Shown: piece after piece, positions 7,124 to 14,055 of the stretch
Layout of the letters: every line of letters starts with the position of its first letter
Position numbering within the stretch: position 1 is the stretch's first letter
Assembly (NCBI GenBank): GCA_902795845.1
Contig: CADBMU010000038.1
Coordinates: 1 to 14,055 of the forward strand
Origin: an uncultured Erysipelotrichaceae bacterium
Lineage (GTDB): Bacteria > Bacillota_I > Bacilli_A > RF39 > UBA660
Direction of reading: 5' to 3'
Length of the DNA stretch: 14,055 nucleotides
The notes under the pieces: model-generated
Told to the model about the DNA's origin: nothing
Databases searched by the model: none
Seen by the model: only the letters and a program-made list of their open reading frames with translations
Program-made: the position numbers and the translations under genes

Positions 7124-9095
7124 AAGAAATAATAATGTATTTAAAAATATTTTTCCATATTTAATTTTATGTTGTGTTATTACAGCTGTTTTAATGTTTT
7201 TAAATTATGGTGGTAATATTACTCATGAATTATCTACTGGAGAATTAATGAATTACATTAATAAGGAGAAAGTTACTGAACTTGTAATAACTCCAAAAAG
7301 TAGTGAAAGCATTTATTATGTAACTGGTAAATTAAAAGATTATAAAGATAACGAATCTTTTGAAGCTAAAGTTATTGAACAAGAAATTAGTGAAGTTACT
7401 AATTATGCAACAACACATAAGTTAAAGACTTATAAAAATGAAAGCGACCCAGGATCAAGTAAAATATTATATATTATTGTTAATGTTTTACCTTTAGCTG
7501 TACTTGTAATTTTGTCATATGTTTTATTTAACAAAATGGCAAGTGGAAATAAAAATTCTATGGATTTTGGAAGAAGTAGAGCTAAACTTTCTGAAGATGG
7601 TGGAAATGTTAAATTTGATAGTGTTGCTGGTTTAGATGAAGAAAAACAAGAAGTTGCAGAATTAATAGATTTCTTAAAAAATCCTAAAAAATTCCAAAAA
7701 CTTGGAGCTAGAATTCCAAAAGGTGTCCTTTTAGTAGGTCCTCCAGGAACAGGTAAAACATTACTTGCTAAAGCAGTAGCTGGTGAAGCTAATGTTCCAT
7801 TCTTCTATATAAGTGGTTCAGATTTTGTTGAATTATTTGTTGGAGTTGGAGCATCACGTGTACGTGATATGTTTAAAGAAGCAAAAAGATGTGCACCATG
7901 TTTAATATTTATTGATGAAATAGATGCTGTTGGACGTCAAAGGGGTTCAGGAATTGGTGGAGGACATGATGAAAGAGAACAAACTTTAAACCAATTATTA
8001 ACTGAAATGGATGGTTTTGGAGCTAATGAAGGTATTATAATTATTGCAGCTACTAACCGTCCAGATGTACTTGATCCAGCACTTCTTCGTCCAGGAAGAT
8101 TTGATAGACAAGTAACAGTTTCTTTACCAGATTCAAAAGCTCGTGAAGAAATATTAAAAGTTCATGCTAAAAATAAAATATTTGATAAAAATATAAATCT
8201 TAAAAATGTTGCTCAAAGAACTCCAGGATATAGTGGAGCAGATCTTGAGAATCTTCTTAATGAAGCAGCTTTACTTGCTGTAAGAAGAAATAAAAATGCA
8301 ATTGGAATGCCTGAAATTGATGAAGCAACTGATAGAGTTTTAATGGGACCTGCAAAAACTTCAAGAGTTATTACACCAGCTGAAAAAAGACTTGTTGCAA
8401 TTCATGAAGCTGGACATGCAGTTTTAGGAATTAAACTTGAAAATGCTCAAGAAGTTCATAAGATAACAATCATACCTCGTGGTATGGCTGGTGGTTATAC
8501 TATGATGCTTCCTAAAGAAGAAAAAATAGCTATAATGACTAAAAATGAATTACTTGCTCATATTACTGGATTATTAGGTGGTAGAGCTAGTGAAGAATTA
8601 TTCCTTGGTGAAATTACAACAGGTGCTTCTGATGACTTTAAAAAAGCAACAAATGTTGCAAGAAGTATGGTTACAGAATATGGTATGAGTGATTTAGGAC
8701 CAATGCAATATGAACAACAAAGTGGTGAAAATGTTTTCTTAGGAAGAGATTATAATAAATCTAAAAATTATTCTGACCAAGTTGCATTAGAGATAGATCA
8801 AGCATCTCGTAAGATAATTGAAGAATGTTATGAAAAAGCTAAAAAAGTTCTAAAAGAAAATGAAGATTTAGTAAATTTACTTGCTGATGCATTAATTACT
8901 AATGAAACATTAACTAAAGAACAAATTGAATCTTTAGTATTATATGGTAGAATTTGTGATCCAGAAGAGTGTCCATCTACTAGTGAACCTACATTATTAA
9001 AATTAAGAGAAATGGCAAAAGCAAAAAAAATTAAAGGATACACAAAAATGACAAAAGAAGAACTTTTAGAAGCTCTAAAAGATGAAATAGAATAA
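7116..9095 (+). CDS. ftsH: ATP-dependent zinc metalloprotease FtsH with Rho_N-like C-terminal tail
   Basis: Membrane AAA+ protease that extracts and degrades misfolded membrane proteins and short-lived regulators. 659 residues: TM1 about 13-30, extracytoplasmic domain about 31-115, TM2 about 116-138, AAA+ module with Walker A GPPGTGKT (208-215), Walker B LIFIDE (263-268), pore motif FVGVG (241-245) and second region of homology ATNRPDVLDPALLRPGRFDR (312-331). The M41 peptidase has HEAGH (430-434; zinc ligands H430 and H434, catalytic E431) and the distal Asp in GASDDFKKAT (503-512, probably D507). The core ends near 610. Residues about 625-655 (LREMAKAKKIKGYTKMTKEE and following) resemble a Rho_N/SAP-like helix-loop-helix fold, preceded by a CDPEEC Cys pair (614-619). 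The start has a strong AAGGAGG 6 nt upstream and overlaps tilS by 8 bp. Confidence 0.97.
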   Translation: MNKRNNNVFKNIFPYLILCCVITAVLMFLNYGGNITHELSTGELMNYINKEKVTELVITPKSSESIYYVTGKLKDYKDNESFEAKVIEQEISEVTNYATTHKLKTYKNESDPGSSKILYIIVNVLPLAVLVILSYVLFNKMASGNKNSMDFGRSRAKLSEDGGNVKFDSVAGLDEEKQEVAELIDFLKNPKKFQKLGARIPKGVLLVGPPGTGKTLLAKAVAGEANVPFFYISGSDFVELFVGVGASRVRDMFKEAKRCAPCLIFIDEIDAVGRQRGSGIGGGHDEREQTLNQLLTEMDGFGANEGIIIIAATNRPDVLDPALLRPGRFDRQVTVSLPDSKAREEILKVHAKNKIFDKNINLKNVAQRTPGYSGADLENLLNEAALLAVRRNKNAIGMPEIDEATDRVLMGPAKTSRVITPAEKRLVAIHEAGHAVLGIKLENAQEVHKITIIPRGMAGGYTMMLPKEEKIAIMTKNELLAHITGLLGGRASEELFLGEITTGASDDFKKATNVARSMVTEYGMSDLGPMQYEQQSGENVFLGRDYNKSKNYSDQVALEIDQASRKIIEECYEKAKKVLKENEDLVNLLADALITNETLTKEQIESLVLYGRICDPEECPSTSEPTLLKLREMAKAKKIKGYTKMTKEELLEALKDEIE

Positions 9096-9125
9096 CAAGT
9101 TCAGAACTCATGAACTTGTTTTTTT
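9094..9125 (+). terminator. Rho-independent terminator of the prfB-tilS-ftsH unit
   Basis: AACAAGTTCA (9094-9103) pairs perfectly with TGAACTTGTT (9111-9120) around the 7-nt loop GAACTCA and runs into seven T residues (9119-9125). The stem starts within the ftsH stop codon (9093-9095). This is the clearest terminator in the window. Confidence 0.9.
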
Positions 9126-9143
9126 ATGTAAAAATGATATAAT
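9116..9143 (+). promoter_or_regulatory. Promoter of the giant surface protein gene
   Basis: Extended -10 TGATATAAT (9135-9143) ends 28 nt before ATG 9172. A weak -35 (TTGTTT, 9116-9121) with 16-bp spacing overlaps the ftsH terminator stem and T-tract. GTAGGT (9159-9164) serves as the ribosome binding site. Confidence 0.55.
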
Positions 9144-9171
9144 TAAAGATAGTAGAGAGTAGGTAGTTTAT

Positions 9172-12100
9172 ATGATAAAAAAATATAAAAAAGAACTAAC
9201 TAAAGAAGAAATAAAAAAAAGAAAATACAAGGATAGAAAACTAATAAATTCTTACGATGTTGGATTTGAAGGAATAGAAGAATTATTAGAAATAGAGATA
9301 GAAGAAAATTACTATGACGAATATGAAATTTGTTATTTTTATGATGGAAAAATAAAAAAATTAAGAACAAAAAAAATTAAGGCTAAAACAGAAGGAAAAG
9401 AATTAATTAAACTATCTACTAAAATAAAAAAATGTGGAGAGTATTTAGTATACGGTAGAAAAATAAATAAACTAATAGTTATAGAAGCAATTTTAGGAAT
9501 ATTTTTGCTTTTATCAACAGCTGGTTATGCATATTCCAATATACCTGCAGTAAAAAATACGATTGAGGATTTTTTGATTGAAAAAGTTAAAGTTGATACA
9601 CCAACTTCTCCAGTAATTAGTGGTGGAAGTGAAATATGGAATAAAGAAAGAATAATTAAAATTGAAAAAGATGCCAAAAGTGGTAGCGGAATAAAATATT
9701 ATGAATATTGTGTAAGTTCAAAAAAAGATATGAAAAATTGCCGTTATAAAATTACAACAACAAAAAATGCTGTAATAAATAAAACAGGTAAATACTATAT
9801 TGCTTTTAGAGGAGTGTCTAATAAAGGTACAAAAGGTAAATTAAGTAACATTGAATATATAGCGATAGATAATGAAATACCAGAAATAAATAATGTAGAA
9901 ATAAAAGAAGAAATAGGTAAATTAAAAGTAAAAATAGATGCAACAGATAAATTGAGTGGAATTGGTAAAATACTTTATCAAATAGATGGTGAAACTGAAA
10001 AAGAAACAACTAATGAATTTGAATTAGAAATAACAGGTGAGCACATATTAACTATTATAGTAAGAGATAAAGTTGGAAATGAAGTTAGAATAAGTAAAAA
10101 TATTAATATAAGTGTAAAAATAAATGATGAACAAACACCTGGTGAAAAAAATAATGAACAAAATAATAATGAAGAAACTAAGAATAATGATTCTGAAAAT
10201 AAAAATGAAGAAAATAATACACCAGGAGCATCTGAAGACGAGAATGATAACAAGAAAGCACCTATAATTAATTTAAATAAAGTTCCAAAAAGAATAAAAA
10301 TTAAAGATAATTATGATTTACCAAGTTACTATGAATTTGATAAACAAGGTGGAGAAGTAAGATGCGAATTAGAAGATAAAACAGAAGTAACTAATACAAA
10401 AGAATTAGAATTAGGAAATCATACTATTACATGTGAAGCTAAAGGAAACAATGGACTTACTACAAGTACATCAAAAGAAATAGAAGTAACAACAGAAGAG
10501 AATATAACATGGGATGGATGGATGACACTAACACTATATTATCCAGAAAATTCAACTGATTGGGAATATAGAGTAGCAAATGAAAATGATGTAAGAGATA
10601 AAGAAAGTAGTTGGAAAGAATATACAGGACCTATTTTAATAAGATTAAGTCAAGTTGATGATGTATACATTAGATATAAATTAGGTGGAAAAACATATAT
10701 TGTAAATCCAAAAGGAAAAATAACAGTAGATATTGAACCTCAAAGTTATGAGGTAGGAGAAAATCAAAGTACTAAAATCACTATAACTTATGATGAAAAT
10801 GCAAAAATAAAAGAGTATAGAATAGATGGTGGAGAATGGACTAAATATGAAAAGCCATTTAATATAAAAGGTAATACTTTAATAGAAGCTAGAGCAATAA
10901 AAGAAGAAAAAGTGTATGATAGTGATGGAACTTATCAATATACAACAAAAAGACAAGGAACAGATAGCGTTTATATAAAAAGAATATCAAATGAAATAAC
11001 ACCTGGTGGTACGACACCAGGAGGAAGTACAACAAATCCTGATTTACCAAGTAATCCAGAAATAGATAATATACCTGGTGGAAATACAACAGAAAAACCA
11101 ATGTTGTCTCCAACATACTTAGAAGGACCAACTATAACAAATAAACAAGAAAATGAAATAGTTGAAGAAACAGAAGTAGAAATAACAACAAAAGAAAAAG
11201 CATCAAAAATATATTATTCTATAGGGTATGGTAAATATGAAGAATATAAAGAAACATTAAAAGTTAAAGAAAATCAAGTAATAAGAGCTTATTATATAAG
11301 AGAAAGCGATGGAAAAAGAAGTGATACAAGTTATTACTATGTTAAGAATATAAAAAGACCATCATATCCTTATGTAAAAATTGACGTAGAGCCAAGTAAT
11401 TATTTAGATACAATAGTAACGGAAGCTGCTGTAAAAATAAGTGGTCAAAATTATAAAAAACTAGAATATAGTTTTGATGGAAATATATGGTATACTTACG
11501 AGAATCCACTAGAAATTAAAGAAAGTAAAACCGTATATGCAAGAGCAATAGATGAAAATTTAAATATAGATTTAGCAAGTACAACAATAACTACTATAAA
11601 ACCACCAAAAGTATATGATAAATATGAAGTATCAATTCATACAAATCCTAAAAAAGAAGAAGTAAAAGGATTAATAAATAAAACTGAAATAACTATTGAC
11701 TATGATTCTAGAGCAACAAAAAAATATTATAAAATTGGTTATTATGGAGAATTAAAAGAGTATAATGGATCATTTACATTAGACAAAAATGAAACTATAT
11801 ATGCTTACGCAATTAGTGATACTGGAAATGGAGAAGCCAAATTAAATATAAATTACTTAACTACAGGAATAAGTGCTCCAATAATTAATCAAAATCCAGA
11901 AGAAACAAGTAATAGTGTAAAAATATCAATAGAATATGCTAAAAATGCAGAGACAAAAAAATATAAAATAAATAATGGAGAATGGGTTGACTATACAGAT
12001 GAAATAACAATAAATGAAAATTGTACAATATATGCAATGAATGAAGATGTATTAGGAAATACAAATATATCATCAAAAAGAATTAAAAATATAGCATATA

Positions 12101-14055
12101 TACCAAATTACACTTTAATAGATAAAGGAAATTATTACATAATTCATTTAAATTATCCTGATAGTAGTAATAGTGATAATAGAGAATATAAATGGACAAA
12201 GAATGGTAAATGGAAAAAATATAATAACTCATTAGGAATACTATTAATAAAACAAGAAGGAAAAAATATTATTTCAAAAGATGGTGTAAAAATAGAAGAT
12301 GAAAAAGGAAAAGAAATAATATATACAGACCATTATTATTTAATAGATGATATAAGTGATAATTTAATGGAAAATCTATTTATGAGATGGGATACATCTA
12401 AACCTGCAAAACCAACATTTATTTTATCAGAAGAAGAACCTACAAAAGAATTAGAAGTAGCAATAATCTATGATAATACTAGTAAAATAAAACAATATAA
12501 AATAATAAAACCTACTGGAGAAGATAGTGGTTGGTTAGATTATAATGGACCAATAAAAATTACAGATAATAAAACAGTAATATATGCTAAAAGTCAAAAT
12601 AGTGCTGAAGTATGGAGTGAAACATCAAATATAAAAATAACAAATATAGATGATGAAGCACCACAAATAGAAGCAAGAGGAGAACTAGAAAAACCTAGAC
12701 AAAAAGTAACAGTTCAGTTAGTTGGAAAAGATAATCTTGGAATAGATAAAGTTGGATATGCCAAAAATAATGTAGATTGTAGTAAAGCAACATATATAGA
12801 AAATATGCAAACATTTACAGTAGAAGAAAATGGATTGTATACAATTTGTGCTAAAGATAAAGTTGGAAATACTGCAAAAGATTTAATAGAAATAAAAAAT
12901 ATTGATAAAACAGCACCAGATATAGCAATAAATATATTGACAAAAGATTATGGAAATACTTTAGAATTTGAAATAGATTATAAAGATTCAAAAACAAAAC
13001 AATATAAAATAGGAAATGAAGAATATAAGAATTATATTGGTAAAGTCTCAATAAAATCAGAAGATGTATTAAGTCAAAAAAATGAAGACGGAAGTTTAAC
13101 AATATATGCTAAAGGAATAGATGAAGCTTCAAATGAAAAAGAAGTAGAAGAAACAACATATTTAATAGATTTAGATGCACCAAAGTTACCAGTAATTAAT
13201 AGTGGAAGTTTATATCCAATTTTAAAACAAAATGAAATACTTTATGATGACTATTATTATATTGAATATGATAAAAGAGATGATATAGAAAATTATATAT
13301 CATTAGATGATGGAAAAACATGGAAAGAATACACTGGATCAGGACATTATCATAAAGGAAAAATACAAGCAAAAAGTGTAAAAAAAGATTCTGGATTAAC
13401 TGTAGTTTCAGAAAAAGATATGAGCCTTCCAAGTGATGCATTAGGTGAATCAGCATATGATGATCATGAAGATACGATAGAAAAGATAGAAAAAGGTATA
13501 AAAAAAATAATAATTGATGAATCTTTAAGAAAAAAAGAATTAAATATTTTAGGAAATGCATATATAGCTGGAGCAAATCAAGAATTAAGTATAGAATTCT
13601 ATGATGAAAATGATACATTATTAGAAAAATATGCAATAACATCAGCAAGTAAAGCAACGATTGAATTAAGTGATTCATATACTATTCCAGCATCAGCAAA
13701 ATACTTAGTATTTAGAAGTAATGATAATACAAGTACATATTTTGAAATAAAAGAACTAGTAATATCTAAAAAAGAAACAATAAGTGGAGAAAGTATATTA
13801 TCAATACTACAAAATAATAATTTAGAAACAGGATATTATAATTTTGAAGTAGCAGATGAAATTTATGGAATTCATTTATATTCATATGAAGGAAATCAAG
13901 TAATAAATGAAACTACTCAATATGGAGATATAAAAGATATTGGTAAATCAAACTCTTATGCCAAGAATATGGTAATAGTAAAAGTAAATGGAGATTTAAC
14001 AATAAATGAAGGAGTAACAGTAGGTCCATATTATACAGCATATGGAGGACCAAAA
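9172..14055 (+). CDS. Giant membrane-anchored surface protein with tandem Ig-like/chitobiase-C-like modules (3'-truncated by window)
   Basis: The frame is open without a stop for 1,628 codons and runs off the window. Layout: residues 1-100 charged, predicted cytoplasmic (rich in Lys, Glu, Tyr); 101-121 one hydrophobic segment (IEAILGIFLLLSTAGYAY); then a long extracellular part. This holds an Ig-like module around 145-310 (GIGKILYQIDG, VRDKVGNEV), an Asn/Glu-rich linker (321-364), a module with paired cysteines (C398, C421), a Thr/Pro/Gly linker (610-643), and at least eight degenerate modules sharing Y-x-I/F-x2-G-x-W-x2-Y followed by T-I-Y-A-x-A, as in CHB_HEX_C-type domains (e.g. EYRIDGGEWTKYEKPF, YSFDGNIWYTYENP). 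A different beta-rich domain occupies about 1440-1540, and the last residues (VNGDLTINEGVTVGPYYTAY) begin another. No enzyme motif is visible. Adhesion or surface coat is a plausible role. Start: ATG 9172 with GTAGGT upstream. Codons are strongly biased to NNA. Confidence 0.88.
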   Translation, partial: MIKKYKKELTKEEIKKRKYKDRKLINSYDVGFEGIEELLEIEIEENYYDEYEICYFYDGKIKKLRTKKIKAKTEGKELIKLSTKIKKCGEYLVYGRKINKLIVIEAILGIFLLLSTAGYAYSNIPAVKNTIEDFLIEKVKVDTPTSPVISGGSEIWNKERIIKIEKDAKSGSGIKYYEYCVSSKKDMKNCRYKITTTKNAVINKTGKYYIAFRGVSNKGTKGKLSNIEYIAIDNEIPEINNVEIKEEIGKLKVKIDATDKLSGIGKILYQIDGETEKETTNEFELEITGEHILTIIVRDKVGNEVRISKNINISVKINDEQTPGEKNNEQNNNEETKNNDSENKNEENNTPGASEDENDNKKAPIINLNKVPKRIKIKDNYDLPSYYEFDKQGGEVRCELEDKTEVTNTKELELGNHTITCEAKGNNGLTTSTSKEIEVTTEENITWDGWMTLTLYYPENSTDWEYRVANENDVRDKESSWKEYTGPILIRLSQVDDVYIRYKLGGKTYIVNPKGKITVDIEPQSYEVGENQSTKITITYDENAKIKEYRIDGGEWTKYEKPFNIKGNTLIEARAIKEEKVYDSDGTYQYTTKRQGTDSVYIKRISNEITPGGTTPGGSTTNPDLPSNPEIDNIPGGNTTEKPMLSPTYLEGPTITNKQENEIVEETEVEITTKEKASKIYYSIGYGKYEEYKETLKVKENQVIRAYYIRESDGKRSDTSYYYVKNIKRPSYPYVKIDVEPSNYLDTIVTEAAVKISGQNYKKLEYSFDGNIWYTYENPLEIKESKTVYARAIDENLNIDLASTTITTIKPPKVYDKYEVSIHTNPKKEEVKGLINKTEITIDYDSRATKKYYKIGYYGELKEYNGSFTLDKNETIYAYAISDTGNGEAKLNINYLTTGISAPIINQNPEETSNSVKISIEYAKNAETKKYKINNGEWVDYTDEITINENCTIYAMNEDVLGNTNISSKRIKNIAYIPNYTLIDKGNYYIIHLNYPDSSNSDNREYKWTKNGKWKKYNNSLGILLIKQEGKNIISKDGVKIEDEKGKEIIYTDHYYLIDDISDNLMENLFMRWDTSKPAKPTFILSEEEPTKELEVAIIYDNTSKIKQYKIIKPTGEDSGWLDYNGPIKITDNKTVIYAKSQNSAEVWSETSNIKITNIDDEAPQIEARGELEKPRQKVTVQLVGKDNLGIDKVGYAKNNVDCSKATYIENMQTFTVEENGLYTICAKDKVGNTAKDLIEIKNIDKTAPDIAINILTKDYGNTLEFEIDYKDSKTKQYKIGNEEYKNYIGKVSIKSEDVLSQKNEDGSLTIYAKGIDEASNEKEVEETTYLIDLDAPKLPVINSGSLYPILKQNEILYDDYYYIEYDKRDDIENYISLDDGKTWKEYTGSGHYHKGKIQAKSVKKDSGLTVVSEKDMSLPSDALGESAYDDHEDTIEKIEKGIKKIIIDESLRKKELNILGNAYIAGANQELSIEFYDENDTLLEKYAITSASKATIELSDSYTIPASAKYLVFRSNDNTSTYFEIKELVISKKETISGESILSILQNNNLETGYYNFEVADEIYGIHLYSYEGNQVINETTQYGDIKDIGKSNSYAKNMVIVKVNGDLTINEGVTVGPYYTAYGGPK
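10132..10260 (+). repeat. Low-complexity Asn/Glu/Lys linker in the giant surface protein
   Basis: Residues about 321-364 are almost entirely Asn, Glu, Asp and Lys (for example EKNNEQNNNEETKNN), flanked by TPG at both ends. It is probably a disordered spacer between an Ig-like module and the following cysteine-paired module. Confidence 0.7.
10741..13380 (+). repeat. Tandem degenerate protein modules (Y-x-I-x2-G-x-W-x2-Y type)
   Basis: Recurring cores start near bases 10807 (EYRIDGGEWTKY), 11209 (YYSIGYGKYEEY), 11461 (EYSFDGNIWYTY), 11719 (YYKIGYYGELKEY), 11956 (KYKINNGEWVDY), 12184 (EYKWTKNGKWKKY), 12490 (QYKIIKPTG...GWLDY), 12994 (QYKIGNEEYKNY) and 13288 (ENYISLDDGKTWKEY). Many are followed by a hydrophobic strand ending YA-x-A/S. 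Spacing is roughly 70-100 codons. The repeats are diverged at DNA level, so they are old duplications. Confidence 0.7.
10999..11100 (+). repeat. Thr/Pro/Gly-rich linker with short TPGG repeats in the giant surface protein
   Basis: Residues about 610-643 include TPGGTTPGGSTT and IPGGNTTEK. Two near-identical 15-base units lie at 10999-11028. It reads as a flexible spacer separating the first chitobiase-C-like module from the later tandem series. Its repetitive DNA could vary in copy number between strains. Confidence 0.65.

Noticed and set aside
8828..9043. 71-codon minus-strand open frame inside ftsH
   Set aside because: It lies fully antisense to the conserved end of ftsH, has no ribosome binding site and no protein-like pattern.
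9818..10253. Minus-strand open frames (9818-10009, 9978-10253)
   Set aside because: Low-complexity Leu/Tyr/Phe/Ser translations are the complement of A-rich codons in the giant gene, and the plus frame is continuous.
10999..11100. CRISPR-like or satellite repeat
   Set aside because: The short repeated units are in-frame TPGG linker codons within one protein, without spacers.
10889..11131. 80-codon minus-strand open frame
   Set aside because: It is antisense to the Thr/Pro/Gly linker region of the giant gene and its composition is only an echo of the sense strand.
12851..13678. Minus-strand open frames (12851-13102, 13196-13678), hydrophobic, membrane-protein-like
   Set aside because: The Leu/Tyr/His/Phe-rich product is the expected reverse complement of a strongly A-biased coding strand. 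There is no start signal, and the sense frame shows clear repeated modules.

Overview
The window is very AT-rich, with short intergenic gaps, standard AGGAGG-type ribosome binding sites, TAA and TAG stops, and Firmicutes-type genes (CwlD-like amidase, HtrA, tilS-ftsH). This suggests a low-GC Bacillota genome. A small-genome, probably gut or host-associated Bacilli/Erysipelotrichia-like lineage fits best, but that placement is inference. The prfB gene keeps its in-frame UGA frameshift site, so UGA is read as stop and the code is standard, not the mycoplasma code. A peptidoglycan amidase argues for a cell wall.

Layout. Bases 1-537 hold the 3' part of a CwlD-like amidase. It runs convergently into a minus-strand zinc-dependent phospholipase C-like gene (534-1514), and the two overlap by 4 bp. 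A 104-bp divergent promoter region follows. Bases 1619-3646 form a two-gene unit: an Abi_2/HEPN abortive-infection-type protein whose stop codon abuts the start of a membrane-anchored HtrA serine protease, closed by a hairpin terminator. An unrecognised acidic helical protein lies at 3714-4661. Then comes a housekeeping unit: prfB (4688-5771, programmed +1 frameshift), tilS (5789-7123) and ftsH (7116-9095), ended by a strong terminator. From 9172 to the window end (14055) one frame stays open for 1,628 codons. It encodes the N-terminal part of a giant membrane-anchored surface protein with a cytoplasmic N-terminal region of about 100 residues, one membrane segment and many degenerate Ig-like/chitobiase-C-like modules.

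How the genes fit together. HtrA and FtsH would do membrane and envelope protein quality control. RF2 and TilS serve translation (UGA/UAA termination and AUA decoding by lysidine tRNA). AUA is the dominant isoleucine codon in the giant gene, so TilS is directly relevant to its expression. The amidase and the giant protein belong to the cell surface. The Abi gene is the one probable defence element and is wired into the htrA transcription unit.

Main points to follow up: an FtsH with an apparent C-terminal Rho_N/SAP-like domain; the Abi-HtrA coupling; the giant protein with its unusual cytoplasmic N-terminal region; a recurring extended -10 promoter (TGnTATAAT) placed 17-28 nt before start codons; and a TilS P-loop variant. 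No CRISPR array, tRNA, rRNA, insertion sequence or prophage was seen. No stretch over 300 bases lacks a gene.
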